This document shows, one piece after another, positions 1 to 12,515 of a DNA stretch of 64,000 bases. Numbering within the stretch: position 1 is the first letter of the stretch; each line of letters begins with the position of its first letter. Under the pieces are notes generated by a model that saw only the letters and a list, made by a program, of their open reading frames with translations, was not told the DNA's origin and did not search any database. Both the position numbers and the translations under genes were made by a program. The DNA lies in contig OZ026835.1 of the NCBI GenBank assembly GCA_964023205.1, positions 2,807,053 through 2,871,052 on the forward strand, given 5' to 3'. The stretch comes from Lutraria lutraria. Its lineage: Eukaryota; Mollusca; Bivalvia; Venerida; Mactridae.

Positions 1-2225
1 ATACGTAACTATTCCAAAAGTACACAAAACATGCACATAAAACTCCGATAAGAACAAAAGTTGTAGTTAAAATCCACTCAACACACTGAAATACAACAGA
101 AAGAATTTTTTGTATATCACATTTTCCCTAAAATTTATTCACATTCTATATAATCCCCCGTATAGATATGATGAGAAACAAGAAAACAGTATAGATGCAC
201 AATCAAGGCGATTACCGTAGATGCACAGTCTCAAATCACATATGAAAATATAAACTGTACATTCGCGTAATGCTAGCCTGTCACGCAAGTAGAAATAGCG
301 ATCTTATTATCTTAACATTTTCACTGTATATACAAAATACAACTGGTTAACTACTAGTGTGCTTTACGACCACTCTGATAGGTCCTTATTCACCTGTCGG
401 CTCCGCCCATTTACGTGACGTACGCCTATATATTACTGTATAAAGAATAAAAAGAAAAAATATTACATTTGTATTTCTGATTCAGGACCTATACAAGTTA
501 TAGAAAACATTAGCGTTGTGTATTTTAGGCAAATTTTAACGAAATCGGTAAATCTGTACAATGTATAAAGTATTTAAGAGGCACATTAAATTATAGTTAA
601 ATTTCAATTTTCCTCTTAAATACACGCTTTAAACACTGGTTGAAATCTTGAAAAAATGTATAAATATTTACTAAGGAATATCATTTTTCACATCACAAAT
701 ATATTTAAATAGTTTATATTTTATTTTAATGGTTTTTAAGTAATTCAAACTATTTATATATTTTGTAGATTTCTGGTGCGTTGAACACGAACACGGTTCT
801 AAATGGTTCGGAGTCAATACTTTTTCAATCGCGTTCAATACAGAGCGCCAAATAAAGCCACAAAAAGTTTGATCAAATAATAATGACGTCACCATCATGT
901 TATTTAAATAAATACTACTCTTCATTTTAGTGCCAATATATTAGTGACTAAATAATACAAACACATGTATGTACAGTACAAATTCGATACTGAACCCAAT
1001 TAAAACAATAAAGACCAAAATAATATCGGTTTGAACATCGAGGCGGTCTTTTTATGAGGATGAAATATCCAGGAAATGTTGTAAATCGTTAATTAAATAT
1101 TCGCTGTAATAATGACGGTGATCTTGTTTATATTGGTGGTCGTGTTAGAAATGTTAATGTATTATACATTAATTTTAATTAAACTGATACACCGTCCGGG
1201 AACAAAACTTGACTCCGTCAAATATTTATTTCGAATCGCTTAATTTTATCAAGTAATGTAACCATTGAGACTAGCTTAAAATTTCGATAAAGCAATCAGC
1301 ATCGATCATCACACTGTACAATCATATATAATTATTATGTTTGATTCCAGCCTTCATGATATACAGATACATCCACTGCCGAGTGCCGAGGGTCAGTTTA
1401 GCATGTCAAATGAATACTTTAAAACATTATTTCAATTAAAACAATCAGCAGCGAATGAAATGATAGATTCAAAAACAGTAGTAAAGTAATGCCGTTAGTC
1501 GACCAGCGCTTGCCTAGATATCGATTATACAAAGTATATTACTATAGTAGGGGAACTCAATTTTCGAAACAAAAGAAAGCTTTCTTTGAAACCAATGATA
1601 ATTAACTTGAACATCGCGAGTAGAACTTGTAAGATACATGATAGGGTCCGTACTATTGATACTACTAATTATCAATTATCCTAAAACGGAAATGAAATCT
1701 AGGACACTAATATGTATTTAATTTTATAAATGATTCAATGTTTAGTTTGTATTAAATATCCATCCGTATTTAAATAGAAAAATACATTAACGGTCTGACA
1801 CAGGCGACAAATTGTGTAAATTTATGTATTGTGTTTAAATGGTCTCAAAAAGTTCAACTAAGGCCAGGCTTAAAAATGTTGCTTTACGATTATACAACTC
1901 AAACTTTTAACGGGATATATAGGTAAGTAAGTAGGTAGGTACTGAAAGTTAGAAACTGGAGAAATGAAAGCTATTTTGGGGTCAAAATCCCTAAAAGAAT
2001 TGGGGGTCGGGGTATTTAAATCGGGTCGGTCGCATAATCAACAAGTTTAAAGGGGCCTAAGTGAGGTTAATAGAGAAAGTTGTCGACATGCGTTAAAGTA
2101 GAGACACACCTTGCGTGATATGATACTGTGACAAGATCAACAGGCCACTAATTTGACTTAGTTGGACTTACAACGGAAAATACAGAGTTAGAAAAAATAA
2201 ATTCTTTATATTTAGTGTTTATCTG
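1..2225. other. Intergenic, no gene recognised
   Basis: AT-rich sequence with stops in all frames. A 43-codon ATG-started hydrophobic frame begins at 1112 (MTVILFILVVVL...) and an 84-codon frame lies at 671-925 on the minus strand. Neither resembles a family I know or has splice signals around it. A short GTAG-type tract sits at about 1921-1945. Nothing else is visible. Confidence 0.5.
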
Positions 2226-2229
2226 TTGT

Positions 2230-2500
2230 TCCACCGATCATTCGACAGCTTTGGTCATTTCAGGGCCACCCCTGAGAGGGGGGAGAGAAGATACTAGTAC
2301 AGGAAGTCCGGGCATTTATATTTCTAATCTTATTTCGAATAGTTTCCCTGGTTTTTATCGTGCCCGGGGTAAAGCTCCGATACACGCATCATATGTTTTT
2401 TTCTGTGATTTTCTGATCGAAGCCGAAATTCGAACTCACAACTTTCCGACTAGTAGTCCAGCGTGTTACTGATCCTAGACTAGTTAACCACACCATTCTT
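2230..2500 (-). mobile_element. tRNA-derived SINE, family A
   Basis: Read on the minus strand, the right end (about 2430-2500) is tRNA-like: an A-box-like stretch, then CTGGACTACTAG, then a B box of the form GAGTTCGAATTTC. The left end (2230-2275) is the 3' tail, with CTGAAATGACC...GCTGTCGAATGATCGG. The same head and tail occur on the plus strand at 19283-19620, and the tail alone at 23755-23830 and 19785-19815. A shared tRNA-like head plus a shared tail is the structure of a SINE. An 85-codon frame across it is fortuitous. Confidence 0.6.
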
Positions 2501-4171
2501 CATTACCGTGACACAATTCTAAAAAAATGTAATGACTTCATTTCGATGAATGTGGAGGTGTTGATGTATTTTACGCGTTTACAAATGTATGAATCATTTA
2601 TGATTTTATTACGTTTGTGTAGTATATTTTCACGTATTTATTAACAGCAAAGGTTTTGAATTCCCATACAGGGAAAGATTCAAAGATTACACAAGTTCTC
2701 TTCACAGAAATTGTCAAAAACATTTATCACTGTCTTGCAACATTTCTTAAAATGATTTTTTGCCATCCTCGATACACGAGCTTTCATGCATTCGAGTATT
2801 TAGACGAAGATCAAACACTAGGCAGGTCACGGATATTATTGAAAAACGTCAAACCTTACCTAGCTCTGATATTCTAGATTTATTTCAACTCATATAAATC
2901 TATGATTTATTAAATCATTTCTAACAAAACATATTAATCCAAGCATATATAGTATCGTAAAAATAGAGACAACATTATAGTAGCGGAGTATCGGGGCATA
3001 AATTCTGTCTAGTCTGGGTTAAGTCGGGTATGCATAATACCCAGTAATCGGTTATGAAAATTAAGAGCACGGCTCTCTAACCAGGTTTTATACCTACCCG
3101 TATTGATTCTTGTGCTTTGGTTAATGAAGTGAATTAAATGAAATTTATATGTTTACAGTAGAGAACGAAATTGGAATGCAAATAGAATGAAAATAACTTC
3201 AAATGGCTTATTTCGTCACGTGACATGAACATAGAATACAAATGTATAATATGAAATCAATCTACAGTTGGAAATATAACTATATCTTACTGCATGGGAT
3301 ATTTTAATGTTTTTCTTTTTTTTGTGTGTAAAGTTTTAGACCAGTACATGTATTAGGAATCAGACTTCGGACTTAGTACTTCATTGTGAAGTACACGTCA
3401 TTAACGCTATCAGCTATCTAATTTGTATATTTGGCACTATGCAGGGCCTCTTTCTGACATCCATTCATTTTTGGAAAATAATAGCCGACACTCGCTCGGC
3501 GCGAATTAATTATGTTGCGTACAAAGTGCTACGTTTTTCTACAATTGTTAAACTAGTTCGTGTTCCATGATGCAGGTTCATGCAAATCCAGTTTCCATAA
3601 GTAGTTACCCCTGGGTAGAACCATAGACTTTTCGTAAGTTAATAAATTCAGGATTGACTTCTGGTTAATATTGAATGATCTTTCTCTCGTCGAAGAGAAA
3701 TACACAGAAAAAGTTAAATACCAATCACCGCACCAAACAGCTCCTCACAAGATACGAAATGTTGAATTTTGATAATAGACACTAGAATACCAAAATATAT
3801 GCTATGTATTATTACTTTTATGCATTCAACTAATCTAATACATGGTGCTTTATATGTATTTTTTATTTTTATTGAACAGGATTTGTTCAATGTGCTAACT
3901 ACTTGTTCTACCACTTGGTCACCAACGACTAGTTCTGGAAATAAGCAAGATAAAGTCATATTTTCTTTATGTCTGAGTCAACTCGATAAAGTCAACTTCA
4001 ATATTTTCAATCTTATGTGCCTTAGCATCAGCTACTTGAATAACAACTCATCAGTGAATTGTCAGTATCAATGTAGAGAGTTTTCTCAAACTGAGAGTCT
4101 TTCTTCTATTAGTTTGAACAGCATAATCATTCAAAATGTGACTTCAACGCCATTATAAAGATAATCATCAT
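2501..4171. other. Intergenic with a dispersed repeat fragment
   Basis: No gene recognised. About 3475-3600 matches segments at 12180-12330 and 30235-30365 (shared GCTCGGCG..., TACGTTTTTCTACA... and TTCCATG blocks), so it is one copy of a dispersed repeat. The 129-codon plus-strand frame at 3769-4158 lacks recognisable domains and abuts the 38-bp array. I do not call it a gene. Confidence 0.4.
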
Positions 4172-5745
4172 TAAAACTGCGTGTCATCCTTGGCAATGTT
4201 AGTATTGTCATAAACTGTGTGAAATCCTTGGCAATGTTAGTATTGTCATAAACTGCGTAACATCCTTGGCAATGTTAGTATTGTCATAAACTGTGTGCCA
4301 TCCTCGGCAATGTTAGTATTGTCATAAACTGCGTGCCATCCTAGCCAATGTTAGTATTGTCATAAACTGTGTGCCATCCTAGCCAATGTTAGTATTGTCA
4401 TAAACTGCGTGCCATCCTAGCCAATGTTAGTATTGTCATAAACTGCGTGCCATCCTAGCCAATGTTAGTATTGTCATAAACTGTGTGCCATCCTCGGCAA
4501 TGTTAGTATTGTCATAAACTGTGTGACATCCTTGGCAATGTTAGTATTGTCATAAACTGTGTGAAATCCTTGGCAATGTTAGTATTGTCATAAACTGCGT
4601 AACATCCTTGGCAATGTTAGTATTGTCATAAACTGTGTGAAATCCTTGGCAATGTTAGTATTGTCATAAACTGCGTGCCATCCTAGCCAATGTTAGTATT
4701 GTCATAAACTGTGTGCCATCCTCGGCAATGTTAGTATTGTCATAAACTGTGTGCCATCCTTGGCAATGTTAGTATTGTCATAAACTGTGTGACATCCTTG
4801 GCAATGTTAGTATTGTCATAAACTGCGTGTCATCCTTGGCAATGTTAGTATTGTCATAAACTGTGTGCCATCCTTGGCAATGTTAGTATTGTCATAAACT
4901 GTGTGACATCCTTGGCAATGTTAGTATTGTCATAAACTGTGTGACATCCTTGGCAATGTTAGTATTGTCATAAACTGTGTGTCATACTTGGCAATGTTAG
5001 TATTGTCATAAACTGTGTGCCATCCTTGGCAATGTTAGTATTGTCATAAACTGTGTGCCGTCCTTGGCAATGTTAGTATTGTCATAAACTGCGTGCCATC
5101 CTTGGCAATGTTAGTATTGTCATAAACTGTGTGCCATCCTTGGCAATGTTAGTATTGTCATAAACTGCTTGCCGTCTTCCGAAATGTTGGTATTGTCATA
5201 AAGTGCCTGTCGTCTTCCGCAATGTTAGTATTGTCATAAACTGCCTGTCGTCTTCCGCAATGTTAGTATTGTCATAAAGTGCTTGCCGTCTTCCACAATG
5301 TTAGTATTGTCATAAACTGTTTGCCGTCTTCAGCAATGTTAGTATTGTCATAAACTGCCTGTCGTCTTCCGCAATGTTAGTATTGTCATAAAGTGCTTGC
5401 CGTCTTCCACAATGTTAGTATTGTCATAAACTGTTTGTCGTCTTCCACAATGTTAGTATTGTCATAAAGTGCTTGCCGTCTTCCGCAATGTTAGTATTGT
5501 CATAAACTGTTTGCCGTCTTCCGCAATGTTAGTATTGTCATAAACTGCTTGCCGTCTTCCGAAATGTTGGTATTGTCATAAAGTGCCTGTCGTCTTCCGC
5601 AATGTTAGTATTGTCATAAACTGCCTGCCGTCTTCCGCAATATTAGTATTGTCATAAACTGTTTGCCGTCTTCCGCAATGTTAGTATTGTCATAAAGTGC
5701 TTGCCGTCTTCCGCAATGTTAGTATTGTCATACGCTTTGCCATCC
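4172..5745. repeat. 38-bp minisatellite, about 41 copies
   Basis: A 38-bp unit containing GGCAATGTTAGTATTGTCAT is repeated head to tail; successive copies of AGTATTGTCA start 38 bases apart (for example 4201 and 4239). Two subfamilies are segregated: units up to about 5160 carry CATCCTTGGCAATG or close variants, and later units carry CGTCTTCCGCAATG and alternate between AAACTG and AAAGTG. Decayed units trail on to about 5808. The 38-bp period is not a multiple of three, so no long frame is kept. Confidence 0.95.
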
Positions 5746-5808
5746 TCAACAATCTCAGGATTGTGATAAACTGTTCCTTCCTCGTCAGTGTCAGAATTAT
5801 CACAAAGT

Positions 5809-7519
5809 AAGCACCAGTGACCATAGCCACACAGCAATGTAAATCGTATAACAACTAACATGCACGTTGTTTTCTCTGACAGACAGTTTAGACAAAGTCA
5901 GTTCAATGACGATGGACCCTCCCTGACAATGTCGAGAACGCTTCTTTGTTGTATGTTCTTCCCATCAATGTCAAAAACTAGTTCCGTGTGGCGTACATGA
6001 CAATGTCGCCATTATTTGTTGGTCAGAACTTGTGGAACGTTGATGCTGAAGCTACAGCGACATAAAACATAAAAAGGAGAACTTAAATTTTTACATAACA
6101 AAAAAGATAATTATGTAACCATGATTTACGTTTTGTCAGAAAATTTCGGCAATTTTACTTATCATTATGTCAGGCATGAATAAAACTTAGTCGCAATGAT
6201 CGGTACAGGACAGCTGTCGGCAAGTTACTTCTTTGAACGTGTGACTTTGAGCAGTAAATGACATTTTGTAACACGCGATACCGCACAACATTTTTGTTAC
6301 GTGTCCAAGATACTGGCATAGAAAGTGGATTTTTTTCTGCTTGCGCAATTAAGGTAAAATGTTAATTGAATGATGGCTGGCCTGGAGGTTTGTCATTAAT
6401 ACGGTGGCATTATCCTAAGTAAGGGGAGTGGACTGTTTGTCACGTGACAAATTACAAACCGATGTTTGTATGGGGAAAGACAAAAATGTTGGGTTTTGCT
6501 AATATTAAAGATTAACTGTGATCCGATATCATGAACAAGTTCAAGCTTGGCTGAGTCCAGCGCGTTAAGATCTTCGAAAACTTCCTAACGCATAACAACT
6601 GTTGTGTATTGGTGTTGGAAGCAGACTATGGTAATGCATATGAATGTTCAAATAATATACAATTTGCAGTTAAATGATACTGTGTGGCTTATTCCTAAAG
6701 TAAGGGTAATTGCTAAGCCGACCAATTTACTACGTTTGACATTAGACGCTTCTTTACAGCTTAACAAATTTCAAATAGAATTATGTTGACGTAACAATCT
6801 AAAAGGTGTCCTTGCTTCAAATGAAATATTTCTTGGTTGTATACATCACACAAGTCGCGTTAATTAGGCGTGCTAATTGTCTAGCTTATCATTAATTTAA
6901 ACGAATGTGATAGAAGAATTTCATTAGCGTGCGAGTTAACTAATTTTATTAAATTTAACTTCTCAAGCTTTTATACCCTTAATGTCCAAAAATATTATTT
7001 AAAATTGGAGCGGACAGAATTTTGGGAAGCTTTCTTATTTTAATACGTTTTCATGATAGAAAATAATTCACTGTGAGGTTTTTCAAAACAATGACAATCC
7101 TTTGAGTTAGTGCCCCTTAAATTTGAAATTGAAGTCTGTGGGAGTAATCCGTTTTTAAAAGAAAAAAGAAGACACGTTTCAAAGAAAACTTATGGTAAAA
7201 AAAATAAAAAACACCGTGCCAATCTGATTTGATAAAAGAAAAATGTAAATATAATAAATATGTTTTCTACATGTCAACAGGGCAACAAATGTAACAGAAT
7301 TTTAAAATGCATCATAAAATAATAAAAGTATCTTGTAACATTTACAATTTTGAGTACTACTGTGCAGATGCATAAAAGAGTCCAGTAATATGGAGTAACG
7401 TGAGTTCCACACAAAGTAAAGTAACATACCTGGTCAATGAAGCTGGTTAATTAAATCTTCTGTATGTTTCTTTGTTCTCCGTCACTAAATTCTGATTATA
7501 CTTTATAGATACTTTTTTT
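5809..7519. other. Intergenic, no gene recognised
   Basis: No long frames, RNA genes or clear repeats recognised. The minus-strand frame at 5652-5861 runs out of the minisatellite into unique sequence and is discussed as a finding. Confidence 0.45.
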
Positions 7520-8040
7520 TCAGATCCATTAGGCCAACTGGCCCATGAGGACAACATATTTACAAACAAAAACATTGATAACATACATGAAAGTATAATA
7601 TACATGCATAAAACAAAACAAATCTATAAATACACTTCAGGGAGAAGATGTATACATTATCGTATGATAATAGATATCAAATCAAAAATAAAATAATGAT
7701 AATTACATATTATACATAGGTAGAAGTTATACTGAGATAAATCGTTGAATAATTAAATTTGTATCATTTGTGTTTTACATAAAAATGCTTTTTGAACATA
7801 TATTCCCAATCTTTTAATTACATTTTCATTTTTACTTGTAATCAGTTCTATAAATTTAAACATACATGGTCTTTCCCAAAAATAGTTACTTATATATTGT
7901 TTTCTAAGATTTTTGTATAATGGACATTCTATAATGAAATGAAACTGGTCTTCTAATTTCACACAAAAATTACATTTTCTGTCATCAAAAGGTAGGTCCA
8001 TATACCAGTTTCTATAGCTAGATAATGTGAACTTAATCTG
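7520..8040 (-). mobile_element. 3' end of a non-LTR retrotransposon (LINE)
   Basis: The minus-strand frame ending at 7753 and open up to about 8035 encodes a C-x2-C ... DQFHFIIECPLY ... LRKQYI segment. This is the zinc-ribbon-like C terminus (zf-RVT type) that follows reverse transcriptase in many invertebrate LINEs. It is followed by the stop and a 3' UTR ending near 7520 in GGCCAGTTGGCCTAATGGAT and an A-rich tract. Only the last roughly 90 codons are present; no reverse transcriptase core or endonuclease is visible upstream, so this is a 5'-truncated dead copy. The family is known to me only from the general look of the motif; assignment to a clade would need a search. Confidence 0.7.
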
Positions 8041-8473
8041 AGTTTCGAAAATGCTTCTCTAATTTTTTTAACTGTAAAGAAGTCTTCTCACATGATATAA
8101 AAATTATATTACGCTTGAAATAATCAATTAACTACATTACGTGTTACATTGAATTGCCTAAAAGTTATCTATGTGGCAGTCATATTTAAACAGCAACTCC
8201 ACAGTACGTCGTTGTATGGTGACCTTTTTGTATATTCTTTTACTTATGGTGTATTGTTACACTGAGACGTGATTGAGACGTGATGCAGCACGCACCAGGC
8301 AGGTGTGCATGTTAGTAGATACTTAAATACATGTACTTCACCAAATACCGGAAGTCATACTAGTCAAGGACCTGACGAACAACTTTTTTGGGATTATTGT
8401 ACGAGTACCTCTTTATGTATATTGTGTCGCTGAAGTACCAAACATTAATTTCAAGAATCATTCCGATTTAACT

Positions 8474-8931
8474 TTACATTCCTAAAAACCGTTACATTAC
8501 TACATGTAATACAAGACGTTACATTCCTAAAAACCGTTACATTACTACATGTAATACAAGACGTTACATTCCTAAAAACCGTTACATTACTACATGTAAT
8601 ACAAGACGTTACATTCCTAAAAACCGTTACATTACTACATGTAATACAAGACGTTACATTACTAAAAACCGTTACATTACTACATGTAATACAAGACGTT
8701 ACATTCCTAAAAACCGTTACATTACTACATGTAATACAAGACGTTACATTCCTAAAAACCGTTACATTACTACATGTAATACAAGACGTTACATTCCTAA
8801 AAACCGTTACATTACTACATGTAATACAAGACGTTACATTCCTATAAACCGTTACATTACTACATGTAATACAAGACGTTACATTCCTAAAAACTGTTAC
8901 ATTACTAATACAAGACGTTACATTACTAATA
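8474..8931. repeat. 45-bp minisatellite, about 10 copies
   Basis: The unit is TTACATTCCTAAAAACCG followed by TTACATTACTACATGTAATACAAGACG-type sequence, with a 45-bp period (for example 8521 and 8566). The last copies shorten to a 21-bp form (ACGTTACATTACTAATACAAG). That 21-bp form resumes immediately after the mariner element at 9910-9982, so the array is interrupted by the insertion. Each unit contains an imperfect palindrome around ATTACTACATGTAAT. Confidence 0.95.
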
Positions 8932-9909
8932 CGAGGGGTGATCCAAAATAAACAGGACTTTTGTCGCTGCGTGAAAATGGTTCAATAAAATCGACAGAAA
9001 CGTTTTGTATCAATATCAACTGAAATGCACAACTAAAACAAATTATACAGATATTTCTTTAACAACACTATTGGCTGTCCGGCGCACGGTAAATACAACG
9101 CCATTGACGTCAACGACGTCACGTATTTCACGTCGGTACTTAAACATAGTATTTATCAAAATACTTTTCATTAAGCTGAATGCAACGATTGTGACGATAT
9201 ATAACCTGCGTATGGAAAAATCATTATTCCTCTATCTCAGAATCATATTTGTTTATAATTTGTGTGGTTGCTGTTCTCAAATCAGTTAGGAAATAACTTG
9301 TTGACTCTTAAGTAATTTTTTGTTTGCCGATGAAATATCAACATCTGGTGATGGTGAGTTTGCTGCATGTGTTAATTTGCAAAATACTTGAACGGCCATT
9401 ATAATATGATTTTTCTGGAGACAATGTGGGATAAGGAATTGCCCAGGTGATAAAAACGATGCGTTTGTGATATATCTTCAATCTTTAATTATAACTCTTT
9501 ATTCCGGCCATAACCTAAATCAAACATATCATTTTGACAAATCCCTAACTATCTGCCATCGATCCTTGGCTAGCGCGTCCACAACGGACGTCATTGACGT
9601 TGTGACTGTTTTCTCTTTCGGGACCCTACCCGCATCATATTTCATTGACCTTCTTCTGACAACAAACCGTTTATGCCAATTGAATACCAGTGTCTGACTG
9701 ACATATTTTCTCAGACACGTTTCTTGAATCATATTATATGTCTGCGTAGGCCTGTTGTCTAATTTCTTTGCAAACGTAGATCACAGATCTAATTTCAGTG
9801 TGGTGCGACGTCGACATAATGACGTCGTTTATGCTGTTTAGTAATTAACAATTGAACCATAAGTTTTGCCAAGAGAGCGATAGTCCTGTTTATTTTGGAT
9901 TATCCCTGG
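8932..9909 (-). mobile_element. Decayed mariner-type DNA transposon with intact ends
   Basis: The ends are inverted: left CGAGGGGTGATCCAAAATAA, right (reverse complement) CCAGGGATAATCCAAAATAA, both continuing ACAGGACT. Each is flanked by the dinucleotide TA (8930-8931 and 9910-9911), the target duplication of Tc1/mariner elements. On the minus strand the region 9810 to 9529 encodes the N-terminal helix-turn-helix of a mariner transposase, recognisable by TQTYNMIQETCL and VSQTLVFNWHKRF. There is a frameshift near 9765 and a stop near 9529. At 978 bp it is shorter than autonomous mariners (about 1.3 kb), and the catalytic DDD/DDE region was not found, so it is an internally deleted, inactive copy. 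Confidence 0.85.
9529..9810 (-). pseudogene. Mariner transposase N-terminal fragment
   Basis: The intact piece 9529-9732 has the DNA-binding domain of mariner transposases: VFNWHKRF, then a basic linker and a second recognition region ending in KDRWQIVRDLSK. The coding trace extends upstream on the minus strand to about 9810 in two frames (EIRSVIYVC in one, FAKKLDNRPTQTYNM in the other), so at least one indel separates them. The catalytic domain is absent. It lies inside the terminal-inverted-repeat element at 8932-9909. Confidence 0.75.
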
Positions 9910-9982
9910 TACACGACGTTCCATTACTAATTCAAGACGTTTCATTACTAATACAAGACGTTACATTACTAACACAAGGCGT
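9910..9982. repeat. Continuation of the 21-bp/45-bp array after the mariner insertion
   Basis: Three or four 21-bp units (consensus ACGTTACATTACTAATACAAG) directly follow the TA target duplication of the mariner element, in the same orientation as the units just before it. Confidence 0.85.
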
Positions 9983-10705
9983 AAAAAGGAATGCGTGATT
10001 GTTTTGAAATAGGTTCAATCTTTTGGTTAGCTGTTCAGAAAAAAAACTAACTTCAACCAAGAATGGTGCTTGTTTTGTGTGAAATGTTTTTCTTAATGTG
10101 ACTGTATAAAATTCCAACTCTCATTCTTATAAAGTCGTTACTATGAAGTCACTTACATGTGTGTACGGATTAAAACAAACTCGAGCTAAAATATGTTAAA
10201 CAAAATGAATTTATTGACTTAAGTGGACATGTTTACTGCAGTAATACCGTACAACGCCTCTGTGGTGATGATGTTTTGTGAGAAGTATTCATTCAATCGA
10301 CTTCATTCCTGTGCATTTCAAATATCCAACGTGTAGTGCATGGAATTTACAATAAAAGTGTCAGTTTTTTGCGATAAATTGAGTGATAAACGCGAGAATA
10401 GATGTTTAATATATGCAAACACTGTTTTTTGTTATCGTTACATGTCGAAATAGCTGTCTTTGTGTCAGTATTGGACTAAATTAATTATAATATGATTACT
10501 TAATCTTATCAATTGAATTCGTTGTAGTTTAATGTATACAGACCCTTGTACAGTTAATATTCTTTCTTAGAAACATTGTTTTAAAATCATTGAAACCCGT
10601 ATAATAAATAAAATAATTTTAATTGTATGCAAACTTATGGAAATATTTAGACTTACTCAATGTTAAAAAAAAATAATGTAATCAAATTAAAATAAAGTTT
10701 AAATC
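9983..10705. other. Unique spacer between oppositely oriented 21-bp arrays
   Basis: No gene recognised. This about 720-bp AT-rich segment separates repeats in one orientation (to 9982) from the same monomer in the reverse orientation (from 10706). Confidence 0.5.
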
Positions 10706-11290
10706 CTGAATTAGTAATTTAACATCTTGTTTTAGTAATGTAACGTCTTGTTTTGATAATGTTACGTCTTGTTTTAGTAATATAACATCTTGTTTTGATA
10801 ATGTTACGTCTTGTTTTAGTAATATAACATCTTGTTTTGATAATGTTACGTCTTGTTTTAGTAATGTAACGTCTTGTTTTGATAATGTTACGTCTTGAAT
10901 TAGAAATGTAACGTCTTGTTTTAGTAATGTAACGTCTTGTTTTAGTAATATACCGTCTTATTTTAGTAATATTACGTTTTGAATTAGTAATGTAACGTCT
11001 TGTTTTAGTAATATAAAGTCTTGTTTTGATAATGTTACGTCTTGAATTAGTAATGTAACGTCTTGTTTTAGTAATATAAAGTCTTGTTTTGATAATGTTA
11101 CGTCTTGAATTAGTAATGTAACGTCTTGTTTTAGTAATATAAAGTCTTGTTTTGATAATGTTACGTCTTGAATTAGTTATGTAACGTCTTGTTTTAGTAA
11201 TATAAAGTCTTGTTTTGATAATGTTACGTCTTGAATTAGTAATGTAACGTCTTGTTTTAGTTATTTAACGTCTAGTTTTATTAATGTTAC
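10706..11290. repeat. 21-bp minisatellite, about 28 copies, inverted relative to 8905-9982
   Basis: The monomer is TAATGTAACGTCTTGTTTTAG and variants (TAATATAAAGTC..., TAATGTTACGTC...TTGAATTAG). Groups of three form a 63-bp higher-order unit in 10980-11260. The reverse complement, CTAAAACAAGACGTTACATT, is the monomer seen at 9910-9982, so the two arrays are inverted copies. Confidence 0.93.
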
Positions 11291-12179
11291 AGACCTGTCA
11301 CTAGCAGCCAGATGGACAGACCCGCATTATTCAAGATATGAGCGGTGGTTGCGACATTTAATGGTAAGGGTATTTCACGACGTGGTGCCACGGCGATAAC
11401 GCTACGAAATATAAATCGTATGTAGCAATTTGTCCCAGTTACCTTCAGATATTGGATAGTCAAGTGTAATGAGTGCACACGGCTTGCAATCGTCAAAGAC
11501 GTTTACTAGTTGATGTTTCTCATAAAGAAATCAGGAAAAATGTTTTGAAATAGGACTAAGGTTAGATGTGTTCGTATCTTGTTCATCTGCTAGCATGCAT
11601 AAGTCATATAATTTTTACATGATGACCGGCACGTCAACTTATCCCTGTCCGCAGGTCACCATTATCTATTGTTTATGACGACATCCTTCCCGGATTATTA
11701 ATCTATTGTTTATTTAATTGCCATAGCAACGGTGAAAAAAATTGCAGGTGTGGTCACACAGAAGACAGAATATATCTTTAAGGACGAACACAATATAGGT
11801 TGTCACGTCACGAAACTAGATTTTTTCTACACCTTTAGACTGTACAACGTGGCTTTAATATGTTCAAATGGGGAACACTCGTGTACACACCCGAATATAA
11901 ACGTCCAAAACAGGACATTTGTCGATGAATATGCATATATAACGCCTCGGTCAACATTACTTGTCTCGGGTGAACATTACGTTCTATCACCCTATGTGGG
12001 ATGTGATATTTATATAATGTCAAGTCAACACGAACCCACAAACGGAAAATTTTCAATGATTTCAGATCACAAACGTATTTTCTATTCCATTCTTTGGTGT
12101 TTTTTTTTGTTAATTACACATTTTGGTTAGACAGTATGTGTTACTTGTTACTAAGTATACTTTTAGAAAATGAGAGATA
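11291..12179. other. Intergenic, no gene recognised
   Basis: A 132-codon plus-strand frame (11732-12130) opens with GTG rather than ATG, ends in a hydrophobic run, has an overlapping frame on the other strand and shows no family resemblance. I treat it as chance. Confidence 0.4.
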
Positions 12180-12330
12180 GTTCAGATTTTCGCTCGGCGT
12201 GCATGAATTTTGGTGTGCACCGAAGTACCACGTTTTTCTACATCCGCCATGCAAATCTTAAACTAGTTCTTATTCCATGTTGCAGTGCAAGTCTATGTAT
12301 GTTCAGTTTTTATTCAGTACTTTGGTTTAT
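12180..12330. repeat. Dispersed repeat copy (also 3475-3600 and 30235-30365)
   Basis: It shares the ordered blocks CGCTCGGCG, GCATGAATTT, ACGTTTTTCTACA, CCATGCA, TTCCATG and TTCAGTACTTTG(A/G)TTTA with the other two places. The class is unknown. Confidence 0.6.
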
Positions 12331-12351
12331 TTTTCAGACCCTTTAAAAATA

Positions 12352-12515
12352 CAGTTAAACTCTTGTAAACCGGGTCCCTTCCGGACAGGGTCAAAAGTCT
12401 GAGGAATCCGGTTTTCAGAGAATTTTTTATGAATTCCGAAAAAAATGGGACTTGAAAAATACTCCGATTTTCTGGGAATCCAGTTTTCCGGTGTTTTAAT
12501 GCACTAGTAAGATAT
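12352..12515. mobile_element. Possible pogo-like MITE, diverged
   Basis: It begins TA-CAGTTAAACTCTTGTAAACCGG and contains repeated CCGGTTTTC/TCCGGAC motifs, as do the better-preserved elements at 36583-36780 and 54679-54873. The right end is weak. Confidence 0.35.

Noticed and set aside
3769..4158. 129-codon plus-strand frame
   Set aside because: Low-complexity, AT-driven composition, no recognisable motifs, ends at the minisatellite edge.
4172..5745. CRISPR array
   Set aside because: Units are contiguous 38-bp repeats without unique spacers, in eukaryotic DNA.
11732..12130. 132-codon frame
   Set aside because: GTG start, no homology recognised, competing frame on the other strand.
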